Shown here piece by piece: positions 35,653 through 47,900 of a stretch of 64,000 nt of DNA (the first letter of the stretch is position 1; each line of letters starts with the position of its first letter). A model generated the notes under the pieces. That model did no database searches. It saw only the letters and a list, made by a program, of their open reading frames with translations, and had not been told where the DNA came from. Position numbers and translations under genes: made by a program. The DNA comes from Paracentrotus lividus. Taxonomy: Eukaryota; Echinodermata; Echinoidea; Camarodonta; Echinidae. The stretch lies in contig CALNVZ010003434.1 of NCBI GenBank assembly GCA_940671915.1, positions 14,476,356 through 14,540,355 of the forward strand, written 5' to 3'.

Positions 35653-36520
35653 TGACGCATTGTATTACCGGACACTATCATAATTCCGGACGCACATATT
35701 ACTGCGCACTAAAGCAATTTTGTGCGCGTAGGTCGGCGCAGTTAAATTCCACAAACCAAAACATGGAACAAGATTGCTAAAATGAGGCAAAAAAATGTAT
35801 GTTTTACATTATTTATCTCTTTTTTGATAGAAAATGGTTAAATTTACATATTGCATACCTTTACATTACAAATAGATATTTTTTTATGAAAAAATGAGCC
35901 TTGTTTGATGAATTTCAATCTCTCGGCGTCCGCTTCGAATGTTGACGTGCGGTTATGTCTAGTGCTAGTAGTAGTAGTACTAGTGCAGCCGGTTTTCCAA
36001 TCATGACGATCGCGCAAGCGCAAGAGCGATCGCGATAGATAGAGAACACGAACGTCGATAAACATGCATTATCCGAAGTTGATAAGTTAATTGAAGCAAT
36101 TTTCTCAAGGCTTGGATCACACAAAAAGACAAAGATTAAGAAATAAAGGAACAAAAACCCAAAATAAATCCTAGATTAACTGCAATGCCAGTCTAGTCTA
36201 GTCAATTCAAGAGCGAGCATAAAAATATGATGATCGAAAACAAATTAAAAACAACACGCAATTATAATGTTGTATCCCATAGAGGGCGCGCGTCCGGAAT
36301 CATAATGTAATTTGTCAGGAGCAAAAATAATTGTTTTTTGTAGAGGGGTATGCGGCAAGCGCAATACAAAGAAAACGGTTGGTAAATATCAAAGAATTTT
36401 ACCATTTTCATAAATTTGACAATATTTGGAATTACTAGGGCAAATTTTTCTTAATTTCATTTCCTCAAACTGTCCTTTTTAGGCAGTAAAATAAAGGCGT
36501 CCGGTAATACAATACACTGC
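35653..36520. mobile_element. Foldback element of about 0.87 kb
   Basis: GCATTGTATTACCGGAC at 35657-35673 pairs with GTCCGGTAATACAATAC at 36499-36515. A second pair, ATCATAATTCCGGACGC and GCGTCCGGAATCATAAT, lies just inside on the left and near 36289-36306 on the right. The interior contains GC-richer sequence around 35930-36060 and no gene. Its right end is only about 30 bp from the GLOD5-type stop codon. Confidence 0.6.
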
Positions 36521-36549
36521 CATACATATTGCACCAAAAACAGGAATTT

Positions 36550-36972
<423 letters not shown>

Positions 36973-37310
36973 TCACTTGTAGCAGAAGATTGATTGATTA
37001 ATTGATTGGTTTATTTTACCTGATGGCTAAGGAAGCAATTAAATGCTTATAAGTAAGCAACCAGGGGCCTACAGCTTTAAGTCTATCCTAGGGACTTGAT
37101 GTCAGGGATTAATGCCTAACCAAAGGGCACTAGCGGATAGACTTGGTTTCAAACCAGAAATCTCCCCATTGAAGAACAGTCAATTAAATTCTATTATTAT
37201 TATAAATAACAAGTTGATTTTCAATGATGCACACGATGGTTCAAAAGATGAAAAAATAGCGGCCAGAAATGATGCATTTAGAACTGCAGACTAATTTCAA
37301 CATAGGGCCT

Positions 37311-37497
37311 ACTGTATTTGCGGTGGTTCTCTTTTCGCAAAGAACACGAGTCCATCCTCACAAAAATTTCCACTTCAATATAAGGCTTTCATTGTCGTGA
37401 AAATATCACAAAAAAACTTTAAATTAGTCCATTCGCCAATTTCCCCAACTGGTCCAAAATTGCAAAAATATTTGTACTAAAAAATGTTGGCTTAAAT
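37311..37497. mobile_element. Diverged CGCGAAAA-type MITE
   Basis: Resembles the element at 35336-35534 in order of motifs (TACTGTATTTGCGGTGGTT, TTTCCACTTCA, TAAGGCTTTCATTG, AACTGGTCCAAAAT, TTGGCTTA), but CGCG sites have decayed, often to TG or CA. An older copy. Confidence 0.65.
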
Positions 37498-37879
37498 GTT
37501 TCCTTTGAAATGACCCTCAACAGGCAGCGATGAAACAGCAAAGTGAAAAGCTCATGCAAAGAACACAAACAGTTAGCATGCAGTTGAATAAAAAGTACAA
37601 AACATCGCAGTATAAAACTTTAGGGTTAGTTCGAATCATCACGGTGCAAGTGAGAACACTGATGGACTACAAGTTTTGTGCAGAAACTCAAGATACTCAC
37701 ATCATGAGCCAAGAGTCTTGCTTGGGAAGCACACTATCTCCTCCTTTAACAAATTCCAAAGTAAAATGTAATCTGTACAGGAAAATAAATAAATAAAAGA
37801 AAATGAGATTCAGGGAATGGATTTAAAACATTACGAAAACAATTCAAGCGGATTTAAATTTTAAGGGCAATAATATCTC

Positions 37880-37932
37880 TTCAGCCCCCCCCCCCCCTCC
37901 TGGATCCGCGCCTGCACTCCCCCCCCCCCCCT
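37880..37932 (+). repeat. Poly-C runs around a GGATCCGCGCC motif
   Basis: Two C runs bracket TCCTGGATCCGCGCCTGCACT. The same kind of motif is found at 13895 and 34437. Confidence 0.7.
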
Positions 37933-38577
37933 CATAAAGTCTATTTTTTAGTTTATTTGAGATTACTGAGTTATTGCCCACCCACTTCTGTAATTTCTAC
38001 TACTTATGCCATGGTTTGTGTGAAGAATCAGATCTACCGTGCACTCAAATGCAAATTAAATGCTTATTTCATGATAAACACAAAATTAAATTAGTGGGGC
38101 TAGGCCAAGTTGATTTTTTTTCTTCCATGAATTCACACTCTTACATCTCTCTCACAAAGAATGCACATTAGAGATCTTATTCTTTTTAACATAACACCAA
38201 ATACAGCATATATTCCACCACATATTGACGTGAAATAAAAGTAAATTAAGATAATTTTGCATATAAAACTAAATCTACTGACCAGAAAATTCAAAGGGGC
38301 AGACGATTGTGAAGAACAGTCCCATGCATGCATTTTTTTTTTGTAAACAAGAGATGGCGCTCGTCCATTGACAAAGTACAGCGACAGCTAGTGCAATAGG
38401 AACTTCCTTCAGGGGTCTGTAAGTATACTTTTATCTATCACTTTATTTCATAAGAATGTGACATACATTTTCAGAGATGACTAATAAAGGTTTCCCGGAT
38501 TTTGTTAGGAAAACCTATGACAACCATTCTCACACATTCTCCAAAATATACAAAACAAAATTTCTAATCGCCAATCC

Positions 38578-38605
38578 CCCTCTCTCTCTCTCTCTCTCTC
38601 TCCCT
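38578..38605 (+). repeat. (CT)n microsatellite
   Basis: CCCCCTCTCTCT with about 10 CT units. Confidence 0.85.
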
Positions 38606-38909
38606 TAGCCCATATTCCTCACTTTCCTTCTTCCCCGGACCCTTTCTCTTCATCATATAACGTGTACCGTTTCCCTCTGCAGTCTAGCTCCTATATAAGA
38701 TTTTTTTCTCATTTTAACGCTTCTCGACACTCACATTCCTAATTTTATTCCGATATACACTAGACTGTTTTCTGTAAGTATCTTTCATTCACATAAATGC
38801 CAAAATCCTGATCATATAACCTTTCATTCTATTTCAAAGAAATATATAAATCTTTAAAAAATATATATTAAGATTTCCCACTGATATACCCCAGGTTTTA
38901 ACCTTTCCA

Positions 38910-39047
38910 ATGCCCAATAACATAAAGGTTTGCAATCAATTGCAAATTGCAAATTTTCTTTTGAACAAAAAGCACAAGCATCATTGACTGTGATTGGCTA
39001 TTTTCACTTTGGGATTTATTGCAAACCTTCGTGTTATGGAGCCCTGG
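38910..39047. mobile_element. Foldback MITE, ACAAAGGTTTGCAA family
   Basis: AACATAAAGGTTTGCAATCA at the left pairs with TTGCAAACCTTCGTGTTATG at the right. Same family as 44423-44588. Non-coding. Confidence 0.65.
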
Positions 39048-39159
39048 TCTGCAAGGGTACCTCATCTCCCCTTCAAAATTGTCATATTTCTCAAGCAAAC
39101 ACTAAGAAAAACCAATCACAAATAGTAAGTATTCCATTATTTTCCCTTTCTTTTTTTTA

Positions 39160-40560
39160 ATAAAAAATAATAAATACAGTAATATAAAACACCACAAATA
39201 ATGCATTAATAAAGAAGAGTAAAATATCAAAGATTACATTTATAACCCTTTCGTTTCAAGATAAGGCTTACTTATTACTGTATAAGTTTACATAAACAAA
39301 TACTTATAATTTAAGAATACATAATTTGCTCTGAATCATCCCAACAATTCCATAAATATAAACTATAAAATGTGATCTATCGGTTTAAAACGATCAATAA
39401 GTAACCATAGTTCATTTCTATGAGATTTATTAGACTCCTGAAATTTTTGCGACTTATTGGTAGGTTCGAGCCTTCAGGTCATAAATTAACTTCCAGCTGA
39501 CAATTTGTTTTTATTCGTTATCAATGCCATTAGATTTAACAATATATCAACGCATTCTTTTTTTTTTTTAACTTTCAAACCTTTTTTTACTAACATTTGA
39601 ACATTTTTCGATAGTATTTTGTGCTACAGTATTATACTAGCAAGAACATATAGGCCTACTGGTACAATAATATTCATTGCAAAATGAAGCATTAAATTGG
39701 CTTTGATAAAGACATGAAAATGAGGGGGAAAATGGATCGGTAAAGATTATTCATATCATAGGCTAGTTGAAAATCTTAATTTCAAAAAAAGAAAGAAAAG
39801 TGTCCAATAAAAAAATTGAAGAATTACCAAGATAAATTATTGGTAATTCTCATTAGAATTATAAAAATCTAAGCTAATCAATTGAGAATAAAAAAATTGG
39901 ATTTAGAATTAGAAAGTTCGAAACAAAATGATTATCATATTGTGCAGAATGAGACACTTTAAACTTTCGTACATCTTTATACACGGTGCACTTTGAAAAT
40001 ACCCGTTATAAATGCTTGATTTTATATTGTATTGTAGTTCAAAAATATCACTTCATACCGCAAAAAAAAAACAATACATGAAGAAAGAAAGTGTAAAAAT
40101 ATACTGTAGTATGGTGACATACATGTACCTTCACATCATTTGTAACAATACAGAATTTTTTGTAAAAACCTTTTAAAACAGTTCATCCTTCACAAGAATG
40201 TAAATGTATTATTTCAAAATATGCATAAACGCAAAATAAAATATAAATATTGAATATGTAAAATATCACTGTCATGATCTAATAACATTAAATTAAAATA
40301 TCCAGCACCATATCTGAAAGTAATGAAAACAAACATGACAAATATATCCAATAGTTTTGATCCATAAAATATAAATATATCTCTACAAAGTACATACCTT
40401 TCTATGTATAACAAAAGTAAAACTTATATTGCAGTACTGAAATTTGCACCAAAATATATGCATTTTAAAAAATGGTTCATGTCAGCCAAGTTTATGTATA
40501 CTGTAAAGCCTGTATCAAATAAAATGGTACAAGTGGGAAACAATTCTTTCTTTTTTTTCA
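39160..40560. other. No gene seen
   Basis: Very AT-rich sequence. Nothing recognised. Confidence 0.4.
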
Positions 40561-40648
40561 ATTTTTTTTTTTATTATGCAGATTAATCACAACCTGGTAG
40601 TCTTTGATATTTCCATAAAGCAGTGAAAACAGACTTTCCTCTGTACTT

Positions 40649-40654
40649 TTTATT
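40649..40654 (-). terminator. Candidate polyadenylation signal for the SVOP-like gene
   Basis: AATAAA on the minus strand, about 1.2 kb past the stop codon at 41861. No nearer canonical AATAAA was noticed. AT-rich DNA gives many chance matches, so this is weak. Confidence 0.2.
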
Positions 40655-41053
40655 TCATTTGGTACTGTAGATATTGAGATATGATAAGTTTTCTACAATC
40701 AAGAAAAATCTATTTTGCGCATGCCGGTCTATGGCTTTGTGTAGGTTTCAAACATCATACGCCAAGATGACCAGAGCAAGGCAGTAACTTGTTCATTTTA
40801 TGTGACGCTTTGACCAATTACAGACAAATGCTAACATTATGAGCATATAATTTAAAAAATAATTCAAGTCAAGATGAAATATGCATATGGATAGCTTCAT
40901 ATCTACCCATTAAAAAAATGTGAATAAAACGCTATAATTACGTCACAAACCGATATTTTCATTAATTATTCTCGGCACGATAAAAATTAAAACGGCAGAT
41001 ACGATATCGATCAATCAGTATTGTTCGATACCATTCGATATCGTGCTCAAATT

Positions 41054-41375
41054 TTGGCTCAGTTTTTGATTATTTAAAAATACTTCTCATATATATTACA
41101 ACTTGAGACATACAGACTTTCATTCTAAATCATAACTCATCGTAATTTAGCTATTTAAAACAAGGCAATTTGAGGTAAGAGAAAATTTAAACAGAAAATT
41201 AAACGACCATTACAATCACCGACCGTTAGAAAAAGATTACGATCGTTTTCAATCCTTGGCCTCAATATTTCACAATTTAAAAATACCTTCCATAAATATT
41301 ACAACATGAGACTTTCAGATTGGTAATTTTTAACTATAACTCACATGTTAATATCATTTTCAAAAAATAAAGAAA
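41054..41375 (+). repeat. Diverged direct duplication, period ~208 bp
   Basis: TTGGCTCAG..ATTTAAAAATACTTCTCATA..ATATTACAACTTGAGAC is repeated about 208 bp later as TTGGCCTCA..ATTTAAAAATACCTTCCATA..ATATTACAACATGAGAC. It would lie in the 3' UTR or just downstream of the SVOP-like gene. Confidence 0.6.
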
Positions 41376-41860
41376 TGATCTTCTTTTAAATTCCAAGATG
41401 TTAGCCAATGGCTTTAAGTTAATAATCACCCCCCCCCTTGCCCATCACAATAACATATCAACACCACTGTAAATGGGCATTTGATTTAAATAGTGAAGTG
41501 TGATAAATGATATATATTTAAAAATGTTCTGATAACCAAGATGTAGTAAATTGCTTTTCTAGATTTTCTTGATCTCAACATTCCAGTATCAAACTACTAT
41601 GTGCAGATGACATAAGGGTACTCGTGTAACCAAATAAAAGCAGGTAGGCTATTAACCAAAGCATTTGTACTCTACAGTGCAATCCTAGTGTTAAATGGTG
41701 CCCATTGGCAAGAAACAAAAGCCCTGAATTGTACTTGGTGAATGAGGCAACCAAGAAGGTAATTACATGAAACAGAACATAGGTGTTGAAACCCTTTGCT
41801 TTACAGAAATGGAGAAAGGACACCTTCCATGAAAACCTAACGAATTGTCATGACAACCAT

Positions 41861-41977
41861 CTACTTGAGGATGCGTCCCTTTGTTTCTATGGGGAGGACG
41901 AAGCTCACGATAGAAGCCAAGAGAGTGAAGGCGCCATAAACACCTATCGCAATCGTCAAAGACTGCTTCACTAAAAC
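41861..41977 (-). CDS. SVOP: SVOP-like exon 14 with stop
   Basis: Residues 487-524 and TAG: helix 12 (IAIGVYGAFTLLASIVSFVL), then PIETKGRILK. The tail after ETKGR is only three residues, shorter than vertebrate SVOP. Confidence 0.93.
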   Translation of the reverse strand, partial: VLVKQSLTIAIGVYGAFTLLASIVSFVLPIETKGRILK

Positions 41978-44900
41978 CTGGTCAGATTAATGAGAATAGA
42001 ACAACAGAAGAAAATGAAAAGTGGTTTGTATCGTTGGTGAATATATAAGAAATTTATCTGAAGCATGAATTTTGGAATAATATGATTGTAATCAACAGGT
42101 ATTGCCATGATTCATATTCACTGTATTTTTAAAGGTTTAATTATTCATATTTATTGCAAATTCAGGCATTGTTCATATTCATATTAATCAAAACCATGCA
42201 TAATTCAAATTTACTGAACTTATAGATTACCATTATTATTATGTTTTGTTTATATTCATCATATTAATAACAAAACAAGCATAATTTGAATTGAATGAAC
42301 TTAAAATTTCTTAACACGCACAATATTAATATTTATTCTAATTCATGAAGTAATCATACATGAAAATCATAACCCCATTCATTATTCAAGTGTATTTATC
42401 AAAAAGAAAAACGAATATTATTATCATCACCTACCTGAGCTACATATGGTGTTACAACAGCTCCCATTCTTGAAGCGGCCACACACATACCCATACCTAC
42501 AGATCTCACATGAGTTGGGAAGACCTATATGTATCGAGAGCGAATTTTTAAATGTTATTGTAAAGTTTGCAAGCAATGAGAATTTCGGGGCAACATATTG
42601 GAAAACATTTTACCAGTCATCTTCTGTTAAAATGCTATTGTTTTGTAACCCTAAGTCAAAGGCTTACAGTGGTACCTCACTTGCCATGTTACAGGTTTGA
42701 GATGAGCTTAAGACCAGAATGAGATGGGTTTGAATTGAGTCGCAGAGACAACTCAGAGATGTCTCTCGAGTCTCCACGACATATCATGAGTCACATGAAA
42801 ATCAAACATGTTGATATCAATGAGATTGTTTTTCCGCCGGGGAGACGTCTATCCAAGACGTCTCCAATTCTCAGAATCTTCTACGTATCAGAGACGTGAG
42901 ATACGTTTACCTTTCTACTAGTAATCGATGGAAAAAAATTGTGTGTTTCTGTTCTCACCCATATTTTTTTAAACCTAGTTTTCATGATGCTTCGGTACTA
43001 TCTAGTGCTACGTGATGTTAATAAGATAATACATATCGACAGACAGAATAAAAATCACTAACAAGTATTAAATTATTTCTGGTAAGTACATTTAACCGTT
43101 CTTGGATTAAATTATAAAATAATCATTGAAATCTCTTATTTGGCAACGTGAAAAACAATGTAAAATCACCCACTTTCATTTCCAATTTTATTCTATATGT
43201 TATGTAATCTTCATTGATAAATTTAAACAAGTTTTGAGGTACATGTAGCAGGAGTGAAATAAATATGTAATTTGTGCCAAATTGGGGGTCAAAAAGTAAT
43301 TAATTTTGATCTCAGGGAAATCTTGGGAATTTTTAAGATAATAAAGACATTTTGTTACATGTACCTCTGGTGTATAGACATACAATGCCTGGAATGCTCC
43401 TGAAATCAACGCTCGAATGATGAAGATAAACGCAACCTGGGAAATTCTGTACAAGAAAACAAAAAGATAATGAGATAAGACATTTTTTTTCTCACCTGAG
43501 TAGAAAAAAACTAAATCAAATTTGGTCTTTTTAATGATATTAAAGGGCAAGATCAGTAGTGGGTCAAGAAAATTAGATTTGATTGAAACCTGCTTAACTT
43601 TTCCTCCTATTGTCCTAATGATATCATAGGATATGAGTAAAAGATACAATCATTTACCTAGACACCATGACAATTGCTCCACTGCAAATATCATACACTA
43701 ATCCAATGAGCAACTTCAACCCTGGAGTAAACACTCTAACCTACCTGAAACCTAACATAAAACCCTATTGCAACCCTAACCCTACATCAGACAAAAGTAA
43801 AGCCTGGAGCAATTGTCGCAGGAACAAATGTTGTGTCATCGTTGAAACATGCCCCTGATCTACTTACCCGCCGAGGCATAAGAGGAGTAGAAACGTGAAG
43901 ACTGCACTCACTAACATCTCAATACCCATGGTCACTTTCCTTCCTGCAGTCTCAATTATGAGCATGGTAAAAATAATACCTGCAAAATGGTTATCAAAAC
44001 AAATCAGTTTAGAATTAAGATTATGAAATAAAACAGTTTTCATCTAACCTGACATGCAGTACCCAATTCAAGTTTAATTCATTCATGTTGAAAGCTCTTG
44101 CCACATATTTGCATTTCATTTCAGTCACATATTTTAACACTTTAAGCATGATACCGAGGGTATTTTTGTGTGGTTCAACATTAGTGTTGTTCTTTGACTC
44201 CTCAAATTCACGGAAATAAAATCTTCACAAAAAAAAAGTAGCTTGCACGTATGTATGTAAGTTACATCCACAGAAAATAAGACTAAGATATCAATTTGTC
44301 ATAGAATACATATGAAAGTTGTAAAGAGTAGCAAATTAATGTGTTACCAATAACCATTCAAGTTCGCATATATCATACACCTACTTGATCCAGATTGCTG
44401 CATTATGGGTTAGACACGGGTTCAGGGCTCCGTAGCACAAAGGTTTTGTAATCAATTGCAAAATGCCAATGGCCAATCGTAATTGGTGTTGCATACACTT
44501 TATGTTCAAAAGACTGACCAATAACCAATTAGAATTATTCTTACAAATTAGCAACTGATCTTGCAAACCTTTGTGTTACGGGGCCCAGGAATCAAGGTGG
44601 TGCTATATATTTAAAGAATTAAAAGGGATTGAACCATTTTTAGACCTGATACAAGGCCAACATTGATTTTGTTTACATACCTGGAAACTCAGCTAATGAT
44701 GTAACAAGGAGGTTGGCGTATCCATGGACATCAAGAGATGTACAAGCAGAGAAACATTGCTCTTCTGGCTGCTCAGAGTTAGCTGGATGAAAACAGGAAA
44801 AAAAAATCAAAAGATTCAAGATTCAAAATGGTTTTATTTTCCAAATCATTAAAAATACATAATGCATACATAGTATAAAAATCCATAGTTGATGAAATTC

Positions 44901-47900
44901 ATTGATAAGGTAAAAAAGGAAACCAGCACAAAGTAAAGCTTGTACATAATGCAGTTTCATTCTTTTTCATATGGAGAGGACTGTAGATAACAAAATGTAT
45001 TTGCTCTTGCAAAATTGTCCTATTTTATGGTCTGACTAAGAATTACCATTCAGAGGCTTCAATAATATACCGAATGCATCAAAAGAACTGGCAACAGATT
45101 TTTATAGCCTTTGGGATTTGACCTTGATGTGAAGGAAATAAACCATAAAATCTTAAAATTAGTCATTAGTCATTCTTTTAACCTAATTAATTTAACAAAA
45201 ATATTTTGGCTCTAAAATCATACATACAGCAGCAAAAAAAAATAAGCTGATTAAATAACTCCCCAATTAATTAATGTTTTAAGCCCAGCGCACACATTGC
45301 GATGCGATTGCAACAAATTGCCAATCGCATCGCAGTGCAATCGCATCGCAGGCCAGCGCACACATTGCAACAGGCGCTGCATATCACCATGGTACCCCTC
45401 TTATACGCGCAGGCACGCAGTAATACAACCTCCATCTCTAGCCAGTCTGATTGGCCGAAATTATCAAAATCGCAGGAAAATTGCAGGAAGATTTGACACG
45501 TCAAATGTCTGAGATTTGGTCTGCGATTCTTCTGCAACACATCGCATCGCAGTTGCAGCGTGTTGCAGGTTGGCACACACACTGCGATTTTGTTGCAATC
45601 GGATCTTAGTGCAATCGCATCGCAATGTGTGCGCTGGGCTTTAGAGTGTACATAGAGCAAGAATGCTTATAAATATCTATCCCTGAACTTTCATGCCTAA
45701 TATTCTGATTAATATAATAAATTATGTAAATGTATAACAGAATAGATAGATGGTATTAGTTCAGAGGACCAGATGGATAGTAAAAACATAGAGGCTGCAT
45801 ATGTAAATGGTAGATTCTTTTCGAGTCTATGAAGATAAACATAACTGCAGAAGTCATAATTTCTGAATCTCTCACAAGACCTTCAGGCCTTTTATCGAGC
45901 ATCTCCCACAAGTCCAGTCAAAATGATCTCAACTCTTTGACAAAGGTGCCAAGATACAGTTTGTATGGAGATGAGAAAAATTGAATGTGTATTTTAAAGT
46001 GCAATTCACATTTTAAGAAAAAGGCTGTTTTGGCCCTTTTCATATGGTGCAGTTCATAGGAAAAGTGCCCATACAGCTGTTGGTTCTCAGTGTACAGGGC
46101 CAAAGTACAAATATGACATCAGTATAATATATTTGCAGAAGTAGTAGTAGTGCCCATCAGCAAAATTCCACCACCAGTCTAGTAAGTTATATGTTTCTTC
46201 CAAACCCCCCCCCAAAAAAAAAAAAAACACACATAAATATTGTATACAAGATGTTCAATTGAGAACATGACAGTTCTCAATGAGATAAACAGGAGATCTT
46301 GGCCCTATTGCGTACATACACGTAGACACTTTTATAGTTCATGCACCTTTGCCATCAATGATAATTACCATGGTAATGCTGCTAAACAACCAATCAAAAT
46401 GCAGTATTTCATGAAAGTTACCACTGATGGCAAAGTTACTATAATAGTAACTCTTTATGTAACGGGCCCAATAGAGAAGAGACAGAGAGAGGGAGAGGAA
46501 GACATATTAATGCAAGGAGCAAATATGCTCATGCAAGAGAAGATGCAAGAATTTAGAAAGAGAAAAAGAGTGAGAAAAAAAAAACAAATCCCAGAGATTA
46601 GACACGTCACATACATGTACAAATATTCTGGACAACCCCAAAAGAAAGCATCCTTAAAATGGAGTTTTCATCTACTCACAAACACACGTTTCCCCTGATG
46701 AAAATAGTTCAGTGGAGAGAAGTACATTCCCATAATACAAGAATGCATTACAAAACCTGAAAATAATCACAAGTCATATGTTTTCACCCCAACATTTGAA
46801 CTATTTAAAATGTAATCTTGTTTTTGCTCGCAAACCACATCATTCATGAGAAGAACTCAAAATTGTGAATTGGCACATTCCGCCTGTCCCTAGAAATATC
46901 ATATAAAACGTATCAGCAATATCACAGCATCGTTTTTATTATCTAGAGTATACTGGACTAAAAAATGAAGAGACATAACTAAATACTAACAAAATAACTT
47001 TATCCAAAAAAAGGCGATAGCCAAATTGTGTGTCACCCACCCTTGACTACATAACATGAAGTTTTCCCCAAGTACATCCCTAGCCAAGCTTGATTTGACG
47101 AGAAAGTCTTTCAAATAAAATTTGATCTCAAATGACATTTGACCTCTCTATGTGACCCCCGACAGCAACATGATGTTACCTCTAGTACATCTATCACCCA
47201 AGTTTGGTTGCCATTGGAATAACAGTTGTCAAGTTATGTGTCATATAGCGAGTCTTGCATGTAAACTTTAACGTTTGAAATAAAATGACCTAGCTTTGAC
47301 CTTACCATGTGACATCCAATGCCACTATTACATGGAGGTCCCCCAAGTGCATCTATGACCCAAGTTAAGTTGAAAAGGGAGCAACGGTTGCAAAGTTATT
47401 TCATTTTGAGTCTTGTGAGTAAACTCTTACATTTGACCTGAAATGACCTTTGACCTCACCATGTGACCTCTCACAGCACCGCAACATGATGGTACCCCTA
47501 GTGCATCTATCACGTGCGTCATAAGAGTCTTGCAAATAAACTCTAAAATATTTTTTTGAATCCTTCAGGTACTCTATAACAATGTGAACTCAAACGACGT
47601 TTGACCTCACCTTGTGACCTCCAACACCACCGCAACATGATGGTACCCCTAGTGCATGTACCACCCAACTTTGGTTGCCATTGGACCAGCATTTGCCAAG
47701 TTATCTTGTAAGTAAAGTGTGTCGGACAGACGAACGACGGACAGGCGACAGACAGACCCCATTTGGATCCCTATCTCTCGCCTTCACCTCCGTTGGGCGA
47801 GACAGAAATGAGAGAGACAGTGCGAGAGAAACATAGAGGGGGGTATGTAAAAACAGTTTTGATTGACTGAAATCTGTTTTTGACCAAGGTCTAGCAGTAC

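Noticed and set aside
37010-37180. tRNA-derived SINE suggested by GGTTTCAAACC
   Set aside because: Only a partial B-box-like match; no clear A box, cloverleaf or tail.
45271-45660. 129-codon frame on the minus strand with overlapping plus-strand frames
   Set aside because: Lies inside the foldback element; open frames result from repeated GCGATGCGATTGC-type words.
46240-46698. 152-codon plus-strand frame
   Set aside because: Runs through a foldback MITE, a purine-rich tract and part of SVOP-like exon 9 on the opposite strand. No protein similarity.
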